Made by a program: the position numbers and the translations under genes
From: Hymenopus coronatus
Lineage: Eukaryota > Arthropoda > Insecta > Mantodea > Hymenopodidae
Direction: 5' to 3'
NCBI GenBank assembly: GCA_030762935.1
Contig: CM060900.1
Span: forward strand, 370,756,132-370,820,131
DNA length: 64,000 bases
In this document: in pieces, positions 37,551 to 51,174 of the stretch
How the letters are laid out: every line of letters begins with the position of its first letter
Numbering within the stretch: the stretch's first letter is position 1
Notes under the pieces: model-generated
The model's input: only the letters and a program-made list of their open reading frames with translations
Databases searched by the model: none
Told to the model about the DNA's origin: nothing

Positions 37551-40500
37551 ATTCATATTGCAGTTTTTTTTTAAATGTTTGCATGATGAGGAGGGAGGAT
37601 AATGGCAAATTCCCGGAAACTCCAAGTATAAAAAATATTCTTGATCCTCCCCCAAGCCAAACCCTAGATATATTTCGGTTGCCCTGGAAGGATAATCATT
37701 GTTTGCTATGATAAAGTAGAATTTCATCCAGTTAAACTCCTTTTGCACTTATTTTAAGTTTTACTACTAAATTCAGTATTCGCCATTAATGAATGAGAAC
37801 AATGGAAATGAGCAGAAATCCTGTTGTTTCATTCAATAACCTTCAAAAGTTTTCACCCTCCATTATAGGTACACTCCAACTAATTCAATTGGTTGATACT
37901 ACTGTTACTAAAATTGCTACTTCATTTTTGGCAAAATTTGCATCATTTCAATATGCATGAGTAAATAACTATTGGAATTTTTTTTTAATGCTGTTTGCAA
38001 AAGAACAAACTCAAGCACATACATCAGACACATTAGCAGGAAATTAAAGTTTCCTCCCTTCTGTTGTTTGCTTATTTGTTTGTTTTATTTCTTTCTTCCT
38101 TTCTTTCTTCCTTCCCTCCAATCTTTCTTCTGTTTATATCTGGATCCCATTATGATCTGAGCCTCTGCCACCACTGACTTGTACTACCATTTTTATGGCA
38201 GACATAAGTTTCAGGTTGATGCTTGATGCAGCTGGCAAAATTAGCTAATAATATCAATGGAGTATTCAAGACTTCTGCAGTTTAAAACCAATAACTGATT
38301 TGTTATTTCATTTGAAAAGGCCTTCATCTTCTTTCTCCTAATTAGGTATTTCCATATTTTGGCTAGTAGGATTCATTTCATTAATTATGCATATGTATCA
38401 ATGCCTGTGAGTGTATTCTAAAAAATGTAAGAGTATTAGCCCATTTGAATACACAGCGAGAGAAATAATAGTTTTAGTGACACGTTATAACCATATCTGC
38501 TCGAAAGTACATAAAAAAAACACAAAATGCACTACTAACTATGGACTAGTTAGGATAATTGTGGGATCAAACTTAAGATTAATATGTTTTCTCATTTACA
38601 CCAAGTTAAACATAAAAGAAAAATCAATAATGCCTGCTCCTTCAGCATTCATACTTCTCATGCAATGAATATTACAGCTTCAATCACAGCTAGAAAATTC
38701 AGCTATCATTGCACAAATCTTACCGAGAAATACCCATCATAAGAGTACACGAAGAGCAACCTCCCCTGGGGATCTCAATCAGCCCTGAAGTAAATGAAAG
38801 CAAATGTTGGACAGGAAATTTAAGGCATAAGAGGTACTACCCCACCATTCACCAACAGACCTGGAGAAACCAAGCTAAAACCCAAGATCAGAGTGGTCAG
38901 CACATGAAAATCTAACCTGGGACCTCCCGAATGCATTCCTCACTAGTTATAGCAAAGTCATCTTGTTCAGGCCTTAACTGAAGGCATAAATATAATAAAA
39001 AATCTTGTATATGTAGAGAGAGAATGTTGAGAATGCATTTAAAAACTGTAAGATAGCAATATGTAAGAATCCTGTTTTCAATAATGTCAACTGATTTAAT
39101 AAAATACTGGAATACCAGCAATGCTGGCAAGCTTAGTTATCAGGGCCTCTGATAGGATCCAGCATTAAGGTTTGATTCCCAGAACTACAATTGAAATTTT
39201 TTCTTGATTTCTATAGTGACTCTTGCCTGGATAGGTTACATCCATTTAGGATGTGGGGTATTCTGTACCAGACTTATATAACTGTGCCTTACAGGCAGCC
39301 CAGCTTCATAAGGGAGGACTTGTTGAGGTGGGTTTCCTTTGCGTTGCCTGGGGGATGCAAAAAATACTTGTGTGTTCTATACCACTTAGTTACAATTCAT
39401 GCCTTTTACAATAGATCATATTTTCATGTCTAATTTTTTATTCATTCATGCACACCCTCTTTCCTCATTTTATTCTACTTTTTCTGACCTCACAGCATGC
39501 CGAAATCTTGCACATTATTTTTTGACCCCCTTTCTGTTTCTTCTCTTCCTTTTTGCTTCAAATTATCTTGTGTGTAGAATAAGTAACTCAGTGTGTAGCC
39601 ATGACCAGATAGCCATTATCCCCATCAATTGGGACACCATATAGGACTCCATTCACATCCACTATTCAATTGCAGTCCCTCCTGGGACCAGTGCATGTGC
39701 TACTAACTAGTGACAAAGTCCCTCTAGCCATGGCATTGGGTGTGTGACTGAGATGAACTCTATCAAGAGGCTAATCACTCAAGCTCAAGAACACCAGAGG
39801 AGTTAGAATCAAAGGTCAGACACAGTTGCTATATTTAAGGATTTTCCACATCATGGAGACTTCCTTCACCAACCCCTTGCACAAGGGATGTTGAGTATTT
39901 TAATAGAAGATAAAGCTGTTGTCATCCAGTTGTTACTGGATTTACATCTACTAAAGATTGTCAGTCTTTTCTTAATTTAAACCTGTTTAATCACACAATC
40001 ATTAGAGTAGTAAAATCATGCACATGTTTGAAGATTGGCTCTGTTTTAAGAGGGATTACGAGTGATATTAAGACCAAGACTTAACTGTAGGCCACCAAAC
40101 TCCATGGCTACCCTGTTCCTGAAGACACGTAACTTATGCTGAACTCTTTTAGAGATGTTGACACTACCCAGTTCTTGACAATACATCTGATAAAGAAGTT
40201 CTTAAACCTTTGCCAACTAGGTTACATCCATTCATAAAGATTAGGAGTAACATGACATAATGATAGTGTTCATATATACCACGTTCCTCTCATTTGATAG
40301 GACCCAATGTACACTGTTTTTCTTGTTTGAGAATATCAATCTACCAAGGGGATTCAGACAGGATACATGTGGAGATGTGTGGCCATACACCGTCTCTGAT
40401 AAGATGCTTTAAATAATGTTTCGGACAGAAACAAGTCCCTTGCAATAATATGATTTCCATCTTGGTCTCATGTGGTAAGCTCTGACATCTGAGTGTTCTG

Positions 40501-41559
40501 TTTCTTTTGGGATAGAGCTTAACACCTGCTTTTACTACACATGGTGATTGTCATGATGGTGATTGTACTTTCACAACTGTCTGGGTCAGTGACAAGCAAG
40601 CTTATTCAGCTTCATTTCCAAACCAGAAAGCTTAGAAACAACTCTCCATGGTTTAAAAGCATGGAATTCTGGAATTTGTCTCTTATTTACTTTAAGAGTT
40701 TTTGAAAATATGATGAAATTATCAAGGAAACACCATGCTGAAGTATAACTTCTCTATTAGTTATACATATTCAAGCTCCTCTGTGAATTTTTATGGGTGT
40801 TACAAGACTTTTTACCACATCAGAAGGTTTGTTTCACATAAAGTAAGGGACTTTAGCTGTCACATGATTTCAAAATTGTAGGTTTAGAAATTGTGGCTGT
40901 TAAATATACCAAGAGTTTATGCCACAATTTGTAGGCATTTTTGGGAAATAGAATAAAATGGCACTAACCTTAAAAGGGTATAGTATTTCATGTAGACTCC
41001 AATATGTGACACATCATTTTTTCTAAGTCCAAGAGTAGAATATTTTTTTGAAGTACGGCTTTACATTTTCATATATAACATGCATTTAAAATCACTTTTT
41101 ACTATAATTTTATGCTGGATAATATTTTCTTAATATAACTTATGGTTTATAATCTTTACTTAGCCATTCTGAAGAATACAATGCAGCCAAATCATCCCTT
41201 TTGAATCACATAACACAAGGCAGCCAACAGTATTATGTTGTCAGTAAATTATATCAACTATACAGTTTGTCACCAAATAACATTAACTCACTGTTGCACT
41301 AACTATATAACCATGTACACCATGTACATAGCTAAATTCTTAGCTATGTACACTAAACATTTAACTCAATCATTAAATAAGCCTAGCCTAAAGCTGATCT
41401 CTGCTGTTGGTTCCTAAATTACTAGCTAGGTACACTAAACACTTAACTCACTCGGTAACTAAGCAGAGGTTAAATATGAACACTACTCCAAAGGGTACAC
41501 CTGCCTAATGTCCTCCACAAGTTACTGAAAAGGATCTGCTAAATGATTTTTGGTGTCAA
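37551..41559. other. intronic stretch, no recognised gene
   Basis: Short frames only. A weak tRNA-like piece (AGGTTTGATTCCCAG near 39168) may be a SINE scrap. The 39700-40900 part is a little richer in GC and looks like old repeat, but I cannot name it. Confidence 0.4.
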
Positions 41560-42110
41560 TATGCCACAAATACTCACATATGTAAGCATCTAAATGTTCT
41601 CGTCAAATACCGCCTCTGGATAGACGATGCCATACAGCTCACCAGTGAGATTCATTATTATTCGTGAGCACATTTGTCAATGAAACCACAAAATGCACAA
41701 AATTATTTACTGCCTGGTGGGCAGAAAATCCTTCAACCATCAACACACAATAAGCCCTCCAGGCAACTGTATGTATTGGGCTAGTGAACTCTTTGTGCTC
41801 TCCAATTAAATTGTAGATCGTGTTTGCATCCCTGTTATTATTTGGACATATCGTCAACCGCACCTCATTTCCTTCCACATTTATCATCCCAAGGATCCAG
41901 CTACCCTCTCCAATGCCCCCCCCCCCCGATGGAATTTCCATTGTTCTATTTTACATTCGTCAATTTGAAAGTCACAACTGGGAGCTCCAATTTTCCCTCT
42001 CAAAGTGTATTTGGTAGGTATTGTTGGATACCATGCACACTTCACAGCAGTAAGCAAACCCATCAGATACTGTCTGCCACCTCACACATTGGTCTCCAAC
42101 CGAAAATTCC
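41560..42110 (-). pseudogene. Merlin-type (ISXO2/IS1016-like) transposase fragment
   Basis: The minus frame 41639-41941 reads GSWILGMINVEGNEVRLTIC, then RDANTIYNLIGEH, PIHTVAWRAYCVL, FSAHQAVNNFVHFV and LTNNNESHW. The family shows GMIDR...VRL, SDCWRAY, H.TVNHS..FV and TN.IE..W. Two catalytic Asp positions are Asn and Val here; the Glu remains. Upstream and downstream parts are frameshifted. Terminal repeats were not found. Confidence 0.8.
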
Positions 42111-42206
42111 ATTATTGTCACCTCATATGACAACTTTTATGCAAATCGGTGTATAAAGACAAATAATTTGCCCGGGCAATAACTTTGCTCACAGACTGTC
42201 CAGTTC

Positions 42207-42232
42207 AATAATAATAATAATAATAATAATAA
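42207..42232. repeat. (AAT)n microsatellite
   Basis: About eight AAT triplets. Confidence 0.9.
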
Positions 42233-43149
42233 CAATAAAGTTATTTATTAGATATTAAGAATAACAAATGTCACAAGAAAAGGGCACTATTTTAACTTTC
42301 TCTACCTGCAGCAAAACTCGGGATGTGTATGGTCCTATCTCATAATTGGGTGCCAGAACGTATCACTTTCACAATACAATATTCTTGTTCTCAGCAGACC
42401 CTCATCAAATAATAATTATAGACATGCTAACGAATCGTTGAAGTAAACCGACAGATCAGTCTTATTAATTGGATGAGCCATTTATAAAGCTATTAAAATC
42501 TGTAAGAATATCACCAGTAACATTCAACCTTCCCTTCTCACACTAAAATGAATTCTGCTTGGTTGCATCCCAATAATTGTAAAACAATAAAACTCGAGAG
42601 AAAGTATGTCATGACTTCTCAAAAACAATGAGTTGTTAATCACTTCCAGATGGTGCTACACAGTTTGTTGTGCAGATGTTTGGGGTTTATTTGCATAGGT
42701 TGGCTAGGATTGTTATAAATTATGTGTAGATTGGCAGCTATGTGAGACGCAATATGGCTCACAGTCTTTGGTTGATTCTGTCTGCTTGCGCATGCACATT
42801 GCCGAACCTTCGGACTTAGAAAAATTTCTTGCTGCCTTGCAACACACATTGTGAAGAATCCCCTTTCATCTGTAGTCACAAACTTAACAAGACTATAACT
42901 GTGCACACAATTCTCAATAAAGTTTGCGTAAAATCATCTAATGGATGCTAGATTATTAATTTTTGGGTGGTTGTTTCTGGTTGTCATGCCATCAAATCTG
43001 ATACACAGCACCACTGTAAAAATAGACCTATTTTGTAGCTGAGAGCAACCTTGCCAATGCCATTTGTGTTCCATAATTCCAAAACATTTGCATATCATCC
43101 TTTTATGACAGATACAAGGAAAATTATACAAAAATCTGCCATTAGTTTT
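42233..43149. other. intronic stretch, nothing recognised
   Basis: Contains an 88-codon minus frame (42640-42906) without known motif. Confidence 0.45.
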
Positions 43150-44597
43150 CAGTTTATATCATCATTGAAGTTAAATGGTTCTCTTTGCATTCTGCAAAAT
43201 GACATTTGCGATAGAAAAAAGCACTGAAATTTTGGAAGCATATGTGAAAACAAGTTCGATTAAGGAAATTTGCAAAATTTTTGGGATCAAGTGTCCGGAT
43301 CCAGCACTACCAGCAAAAAGAGCAATACAGAGTCCACATAAAAATGATTATTGCCCGCCTAGGTAGTGTGATGGTAGCGTGTCTGCCTCACATTCAGAAG
43401 GTCGTGAGTTCGAATCTTGCTTAGGGTGAGTTACCCAGATAAGGTTTTTTCGGGGTTTTCCCTTATCCTGAAAAGACAAATGTTGAGTTAACTTTAAGCT
43501 CCATGGACCCCGAGATCATTTGAGCATCATTTCACCAACTTCATTCATCGTCCGATATGACCAACCAAGTCAAAGGATGTTAAACTCAAAAAAAAAAATG
43601 ATTACACCAACAAATCTATGTAAATGACAAAGAAGTCCTTCAGTCCACACACCAGAAGTTACTGTAGACATTCGCTGAAGAATTATTCTGGGCCCAAAGA
43701 AGTCCACATGCAAATTGGCCCAACAGGTGCATGTAAGCAGGAGTTGCCAGCAGACATTGAAATTCTTGACTTAAAACCATATCATGTGATGGTTGTGCAG
43801 CAATTATGGGAGGATGACAATCAGAAACGTGTAGATTACTGCATATGGCTTTTGAATAACATCAGTGATGGTTTGTTAGACCTTTTCCATCACGTCATGT
43901 ATGGCGAAGGAATTGTTTCATCTTTCTGGTCATGTGAATACACAGAACAAGAGGTACTGGGCAACAGAGAAACCTAACATTGTATGTCAGCAACCCCTCC
44001 ATGATAAAAAAAATTAGTGTTTGGTGTGATGTAACAGGAATGTGCATCATCAATATTTTTTTACACTACCTTCAACATGTTCACATAAATGGAAATTTTT
44101 TATTCATTTTGTTCTCAGCTCACTGAATATGAAAGACAATACTGCTTTTTCCAGCAACATTAGGCAATATGCCACACATCTAAGGTACCCCTGGAATGAG
44201 TCCATGATTTCTTCTCTGAGGAACAAACTGTCAACATACATTTGTGGGCACCATGTTCACCGGATCTAACAACATGTGATTTATTTCCTGTGGGAACACT
44301 TGAAGAGCAAGGTCTAGGAAACAAATCCACACACAATACAGGAACCAAAAGACAACATCAGCTTTGAAGTTGCCACCATCGATATCTAAACTATAGGCTG
44401 GATATATTTGAATATGCTTAAACGTGCACAGCTGTGCATTGATGCAGTAGGGGCTCACCTTCACAGTCTTCTGTAAATGTATTCTTCACTGAATTTTTCA
44501 TTGTAAATAAATTGTAAATCCATTTCAGCTCTTCATTTCTGTAATTTCACTGTATTTCCTTTATACTTACAGGGCTACTTTTATCTAAATCACCCTG
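43150..44597 (+). mobile_element. Tc/mariner-group element with nested SINE
   Basis: The plus strand shows the N-terminal HTH start EILEAYVKTSSIKEICKIFG and ALPAKRAIQS. Beyond the SINE come ILDLKPYHVMVVQQLWEDD, QKRVDYCIWLLNNI and a C-terminal NPHTIQEPKDNI...LCIDAVGAHLHSLL. The right end reads AAATCACCCTG directly before TA (44598-44599), the form expected for this group. The left inverted repeat was not found. Frameshifts and stops make it dead. Confidence 0.82.
43351..43594 (+). mobile_element. tRNA-derived SINE, family D, copy 1 (nested)
   Basis: The tRNA-like head GATGGTAGCGTGTCTGCCTC with B box GAGTTCGAATCTT is followed by a body with TTTTTTCGGGGTTTTCCCTT and GATATGACCAACC, then poly-A. 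A 10-bp duplication AAAATGATTA flanks it (43341-43350 and 43595-43604) inside the transposase coding region. Confidence 0.92.
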
Positions 44598-44599
44598 TA

Positions 44600-45354
44600 A
44601 CTTCAGAGTACACTAAATATTAAATAGCTCACAAACACATATTTGTCAACTAAACCAATATTATACACACATAAACATAAATTTCTAGGGTATGTGGTAG
44701 GCACATAGTACCATCAAAATGCAGTGTTCACTTCACAAATTAATTACTGCCAAGGGTGGCTCTTGAAAGCAATAATCATTATAAACGTATGTGTTAATTA
44801 CTTTTTAACGGAGAATACACATTTTTTTGATAGAAAAGGTAGCATGCAATGACATGCCACACACATGCAGCAGTTTGTGATACTTTTGGGGGGCCTGGGA
44901 AAAGTTTTCTTCATTGAAACTGATTTTCCTGCTAAACTGCCTAAGGTGCATGGTCATGTGCTCAGCAAACCACAGAATAACAAAATACATTCTGCCACTT
45001 GGAAACTGTAGTTTAGCTTCTTTCATTAAAACAATGTTTTAATAGTTCTGAGCACCATTGGGAATGTATTGGAAAGGCTTTTTATTAAGATGTTTTACAT
45101 GTGATGTGGTTTCTGAAAATAGATTAAAAGTTCAGCTTTTCATGAAAATTGGGTCTACAAGTGCTTCCTATGCTTCTTTGCTTGTGCAGTTATATATGTA
45201 TAAATTTATATAAGAAAATATCCTTAGTAGTAACTATTGTAGAAATTTGTTTGAATAGGATTACTGTATTGCATACAATCTTATTTTCATGCATATCTTA
45301 TAAAGTTTCCAAAACAGTATGAATGCAGAAACAACTTTTGAAAATCTGCATCTG
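44600..45354. other. intronic stretch, nothing recognised
   Basis: AT-rich; short frames only. Confidence 0.5.
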
Positions 45355-45598
45355 TGGTATGGAGGTAGCATGTCTGCTTCACATTCAAGAGGTTCGGAAT
45401 TCAAATCCCAGTTAGAATGAATTACTCAAATAAGACTTTTTCTGGGAGTTTCCCTTATGCTGAGAAGGGGAATGTCTGGTAACTTCAAGTTCTATGAACC
45501 CTGGGCTCATTTGAACATTATTGCATCTATTTCATTCATTCACTGTGTGATATGACCTACCAAGTTAAATCATGTTAAACTTAAAAAAAAAAATAAAA
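45355..45598 (+). mobile_element. tRNA-derived SINE, family D, copy 2
   Basis: Diverged copy of 43351-43594 in the same orientation, with GGTAGCATGTCTGCTTCACA, TTCAAATCCC, TTTTTCTGGGAGTTTCCCTT and a poly-A tail. CATCTG flanks it (45349-45354 and 45599-45604). Confidence 0.88.
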
Positions 45599-45604
45599 CA
45601 TCTG

Positions 45605-47370
45605 AACACTGGATCATTTATTAGTTTTTGATCAAACATAACAAAGCTATATTGAAAAATATCTAACCACTTAAAATCTGTGTAAAATTCCATCAAACCA
45701 TTTACTTGTGCATGTTTGTGATAAATTGGATGACATGAAATGCATGATGATAAAAATTACTATATTAATGAGCTTAATGTTTTGAAACAGAGTTTTAGCC
45801 AATTGCATTTTCATGCAACTGAATATGTTTGAATATAATTCCACATTTTGGTGTTTCAGAATTCAAATTGAAATTGTTTTGAATTCTGTTTTCATGAAGA
45901 TTTCAATGCAGTAACTACACACAATTAACTTGAATATTGCAAGAAAGTGTACTAATTGTTGCTCCTCTTAGGCAGGTGACAAAATTAATGGTTTGTTTTT
46001 TTAGTGTTTTAAGTGTTCACCAATAATTTAATAAAGCTAATTTTACTATTGTTAAGTAGTAACATTTTGCTCATTTGTGTAAACATATATTTTAATTAAT
46101 TATTTTCATTATTTATTCCAGATACAATGCCAAGTTAAGTGTTTAATTTGAGTGTACAAAAATAATCACAGAAAGGGGAATGCAACGAAAAACCTGGAAG
46201 AGCTGGAGAAAATAGAACAACCAATAGGTCTCTACATTTTACCAAAAGATAATTTGGTGTCTAATGACAGTATTCTTTCAATATCAGTAGAAACAAAAAT
46301 AACAGAACCAAGTGTGTTGTAATTGGAATTCAAGAGATCCTGCACCAATGGCCATATCCATTAATTAAAAATTACAGAGATAAGATTTTTAAATATTGAC
46401 CTTGTTACAGCTCAAGTGTATGTAGACAAACAGAGTAAAACATTTACTATTGCTTGTATTCCAAAGGTTCAAACAACAAATTTGAAGTGAATTTAAAAAG
46501 GTATATTCTTGGAGAGCCCAAAATTAGTTTTAATATTTGTGTGGTGAAAAAGTACAAAATTGTAAAAGAAAATCAGGAAGCTGCATTATTTTTCATTAAT
46601 TTACAATGCTAATCCAGATGTGTCTAAAATTAAACAGAATATTTTGACTTTAAGGGTTGTTTTTCAGTAAAAATATGTAGATTTCTGAAATATTTTGATT
46701 TAAAAAATAAATTAATAAATAAAATAAAAGTTAAGCAATTTATAATGTCTAATAATTAAACTCATATGCATTAAAAAAGTTTGGGGGGGGCACATAGAAA
46801 AATTTTGTGTGCAGGCCCATGACATCTATAAACAGTAGTTGTTTTGAATTTTTTTTTTTACCTATGTGGAGAGTAAAGTTGACATCCCTTTAATTGGGTT
46901 TCTGATTTAGTCTCACATTGATGAACTCAATTTTCATCACTTATCACAATCTGGGACAGCTTCAAAATGTTATGACAAATCAGAAGAAATGCCTTTTCTT
47001 TGAAATTTGTGTTTCATTGTGAGAAACCTCAAAACCCACGTTGCACAGATTTTTAAGTATCTAAGAGTATCATACTTCCATTGGAGCTGAATCTGTGGCG
47101 CTACATGCAGAATAATGTGTTGATCCTCTCAAATGAAAACATCAGTATGCTGTGAAAAGTAAGCCAGGTGTGATAGCTATGGGGGGTTTCCTTGTCAATA
47201 TCTGCTAATCTTGGAGCTCTGCAGTACCACCTTATGAGACACTAACCCTTTATGCCCAGCAACCGACTATACTCCTATTGACTGGAGATATACCATAGGC
47301 ATACAAATGTTTCTGAATATTTCACACTGCTTCTTTCACCACAAGTCTATTAGTAATCATTATTTCACTA
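45605..47370. other. intronic stretch, nothing recognised
   Basis: AT-rich. A few readable frames around 46130-46620 carry no motif. Confidence 0.45.
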
Positions 47371-48578
47371 CAAGAGGTGTTCAATAAGTGCTTAGAAAAA
47401 TATAGAAAAGCAAATTATTTTTGGTAGATTTTTTTTCTACATGATCTCCTTTTAGCTCAAAACAATTTTTCCCAGCATTTCTCCAACTGTTTTAAGCTAT
47501 CCAAAAAGTAGGATTTCAGAAGGTCCTCAATAAGCATTTGTTTAGAAGATGACCTCCATGTTAGATGTGAATTGGTTTCATCAAGCCACTTTTTCAAGTT
47601 TGAAAATAAAAAAAAATTTATGAATTGGGGGGGGGGGGGGCAATCTAATGAATAATGTGAATTGTCTTGATGGAAGAGAATATCTTTCTTTGACAAATGA
47701 GGGCATTTTTTCTTTACTTCTTTACTCAGATAATGATGGATAATACTCATCTTTTGTTGTTCTTCTTTCTGCAAATAATCAAGATAGATGATTCTGCATG
47801 TAGAAGAAAAACCAAAGCAATTACCTTGTTGGTCAGTTACAACACCTGTGCCTTCTTTGGAGTTAGTTCACATTTAAAAATCCACTGTTCTGACTGTACC
47901 TTTCCCTCTGAAAACTAATAGTGTGTACATATTTTGTCTATGGTTCTGTATTGATGCAGGAACTTATCAAGATTGAGAGGGAAAATTGTCAAATCAGCTT
48001 CCAAATTGATTACACATTTGCATTTATTCTCAGTTGAGAGCAAATGTGGCACCCAAATTGTCAAGATCTTTGTTGGACATAATTTTTGGTGCAATACTGA
48101 CAACACTGCAGCTTGTAATATGCATGTGACCTCAACTATTTCAAGAACTTTGAATCATTGATCATGAATTTTATCAATAATTTCAAAGAAAGACATTTCC
48201 CCTGGATATCCTGAAAAATGTTCATCATTTGTGAATATACAGCTGCATTAAACTCATTTGCCCAATTGTAAAGTTTTGCAAACACTGGAGCAGATAGGTA
48301 TGCTATGAACCTCATCCAGTTTGACTTTGATGTTTTTTGGTGTTAAGCCTTTTAAATGGAAGCATTTAATCAGACACAAAACTCTTTCTTTTTTCTCCAT
48401 CTTTCTAAATAAACACAAGTTTGTTGATTCAATTGTCAATGACAAGAAACCATATGATGAATATAGCTGAAGCTTTAACTGCCATCTAGTAAGAGATAAT
48501 GCTTACTAAATGTAAGCTTTTTTTGATACTATGAGTGCCATTTCTTGGATTTTCTAAGGACTTATTGAATGCCCCTCA
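47371..48578 (-). mobile_element. decayed mariner, full length
   Basis: The ends CAAGAGGTGTTCAATAAGTG and (reverse complement) TGAGGGGCATTCAATAAGTC pair, each next to TA (47369-47370 and 48579-48580). Length is 1208 bp. The minus strand shows WVPHLLSTENKCKCV, KKDILFHQDNSHYS (second Asp), NLKKWLDE and SLKQLEKCWEKLF. A run of about 11 G/C at 47631-47641 interrupts the region of the third Asp. Its right end is about 210 bp from the CAPS exon. Confidence 0.9.
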
Positions 48579-48605
48579 TAATACATTACCTACATTGTTT
48601 TCTTT

Positions 48606-48630
48606 ATCATCATCATCATCATCATCATCT
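48606..48630. repeat. (CAT)n microsatellite
   Basis: About eight CAT triplets, with related CAT/CAA units after it. Confidence 0.9.
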
Positions 48631-48789
48631 TCATCAACAACAACACCATCAACATTATCATTGTGATATTGAAATGTAATTCTATCAACATTTTATTTTT
48701 ATTATAATTTGACAAATCCATGATTTCTGTGTTGAAATTTTATGGTTATTAAATAATGAAAGCAATATGATGCATGTTATTAATCTTAC

Positions 48790-48934
48790 CTTTGATGATA
48801 CTGGTGTAGGTTTAAGAATAACTTTTCCCAACTCTTTGTCCTCCAGTGCCAACATTCCTGGATTTTCTGTATATAATTTCACCTTAACTGCAGGCAAAGG
48901 GTGTGTAGTTGAAAAATCTCCCTGAGTATCCCAC
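48790..48934 (-). CDS. Cadps: CAPS exon, C-terminal part of C2 domain
   Basis: This 145-bp internal exon carries one base completing an upstream codon plus 48 codons. It contains [17 protein letters not shown], then [18 protein letters not shown] and PTPVSSK. This is the highly conserved stretch preceding the PH domain in animal CAPS. The acceptor reads TTTTCTAG just right of 48934. The donor, reading AAAG then GTAAGATT on the minus strand, lies just left of 48790, and the exon ends in phase 0. A shorter reading that begins at an internal Met and runs through the donor into the intron is not the real exon. A mariner element ends about 210 bp downstream in the gene direction. Identity rests on recall of the family. 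Confidence 0.95.
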
Positions 48935-49917
48935 CTAGAAAACCATCACAACTGTATTCACATAAGCAATTAAAATCTTGATTTGCTGATTTTTGAAACA
49001 GTGCTTCAAAAATGTCATAATGCACATGCCTAATATACTTGCACATTGTGATCCTCAAACATTCTTATATCATTGAATTGAACAGAAGTATACTGAGTGG
49101 AATGGAGATGTACACATTTACTATAAAATAGGCCTAAGCAATATGGATGAGCACAGACATCTGGTCTGTACACCATTATGCATAAAATGTGGCTCATAAT
49201 GGAATAGAGCTCTTTATGTTCGTCATGGCCAAATCTTACTTCATCCAAAGATGGTCACTTCTTCCAGAGCACATTTGAGGACTAGAATTCTTAAAAGAGT
49301 TAAGTGATGAAGCATTACCTTTTAGTTATAAATAATTTGTGTTAATTAAGTATTTTCATTGGTACTTACACAAGTACTTACATATGTCAAAGTAAAGTAT
49401 TCACACTAGACTATTATCATATTAAGCACATGTAAATAACATGGAGTAAGAAGCATGTACATTAAGATTTATATCTGGTATTAGGAAAAATGGTAAACTC
49501 ATATTTGGATTTCCTCTGAAATTTGTTATGCCACTGAACATTCTAAAACTTAATAGTATAACTAAACTGTCTTTGTCAATTACATACAACTTAGCACTAA
49601 TAATACTTGAACAACACTGAAATTAGAACTGCCAAATTATCAACGTGAATTTCCATTTTATTAGTGATAATGCCAATGTGGCATTTAACACTCTTCAAGA
49701 GAGCATGACTGCTGGAGTTAACATCAGTGTTATCTGTCACCATCAATTTCAACTAAAAGATAACCAACAGGAATATATTGCTTTTGAAAGAAAATAGCCT
49801 GGCTAAAAGCAATATTTCTGATATATACCTCAATTTTGGAAATTATGGAACCTAACAACTTTGAGAATTCCAGTATATAATTCCAGCTACTAGATTGGCA
49901 GGGTACTGTACCTCCCC

Positions 49918-49948
<31 letters not shown>

Positions 49949-51174
49949 ACATGTGGTTGCTCTATTGAGCAAATAAATACAAAAAATGATCAGCAGCTCT
50001 ATTTTGACATGTGGAAAATTTGTTCAAAGAAAACTGTAGGATAAACCTACAATGGCACCCTTGCAATAGTATGTGGCATAGCCAACTTCCAGTTGCAAGT
50101 TAACCAGTAACATCCACAGGCTCTCTTTGTACACTGCTTTAGTTATGTGTTAAACCTGTACTACTAAATCCAGTCAGAAATATCAAAGTATGCAGCAGTT
50201 TCTTTATTATGCCTTCAGGAATAGGCAACTTCTACATCACCAAAAAATCAAATGCACTGAAGAAAATGGCTGAGAAGAAACCTCCATAGTTGGCACTAAC
50301 AGGATGAAAATTTTCATATCAATTATGAACATTGTTTTCAAACAGGGACACACCGAATATAACTTTTTATGCATTACCGATAGTGCACAAGAATGTGATT
50401 CTGAGGATGTGCATCATTTTTTAAAAGTTCCCATTGTTGTTATCTGTTGGAGGTGTTTTCTTTAAGTTTTGTGCATACTGAAGTGCTTTATGATATTCTG
50501 CAAATCAAAATTATGGACATTATATACTGTTGCCACAGAATAGAGGATGTTAAACAGGCTGCTGTATAAGCCATGCACCAATATGGATTTAGATGACTTG
50601 GAGTAGTGTCCATGAGAAAGCTGATGATGTGCCAAAACTTAAGAATGAAGGTTCAAAAACTATTTACTGTTCCTCAACAATGGCATTATGTGCAACCTCT
50701 ACCTCTAGATGAGAGAGATTTGATGGTCACTGCAAGCTAAATATATTGCTCCTTCTAGGTTCCAGTGCCTTCCCTCAAATGAAACAAAATTTTCTTTAAA
50801 CAGCATTTGACATGCTAATGGTAATGTACAATGGATATTTTGCCACCTTCATCTGATAAATGAGCTAACGGTTCTGTATTCAACAACAGATGAAGAATTA
50901 TGTTATTGATATTGCAATACAAAGGTTTCACAGCCAACCAAGAAGATGATATTCATTTCATGTATAAATGTAGAAATGCTCCTAGGATGAAAAGTATGGA
51001 AAATGTAACATTGTATGACTGCTAATTTAATGTAATTAAACTATTTCTCCTGTGTTTTTGGGGGTTTGCATATCTTTCAGTATATTGTGTATAATGTGAA
51101 TATGCATTTAACAATAATACTAGAGAGCCATTCTTAAACAAAAATACTACTCATAATATAATACTTATTCATAA
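48935..51174. other. stretch upstream of the first visible CAPS exon, nothing recognised
   Basis: Probably CAPS intron. Holds a (TA)n run at 49923-49947. No further exon with CAPS C2 residues was seen. Confidence 0.45.
49923..49947. repeat. (TA)n microsatellite
   Basis: About 12 TA units. Confidence 0.95.

Noticed and set aside
39120..39200. SINE-like tRNA fragment
   Set aside because: Only a weak B-box-like GGTTTGATTCCC; no A box, tail or second copy.
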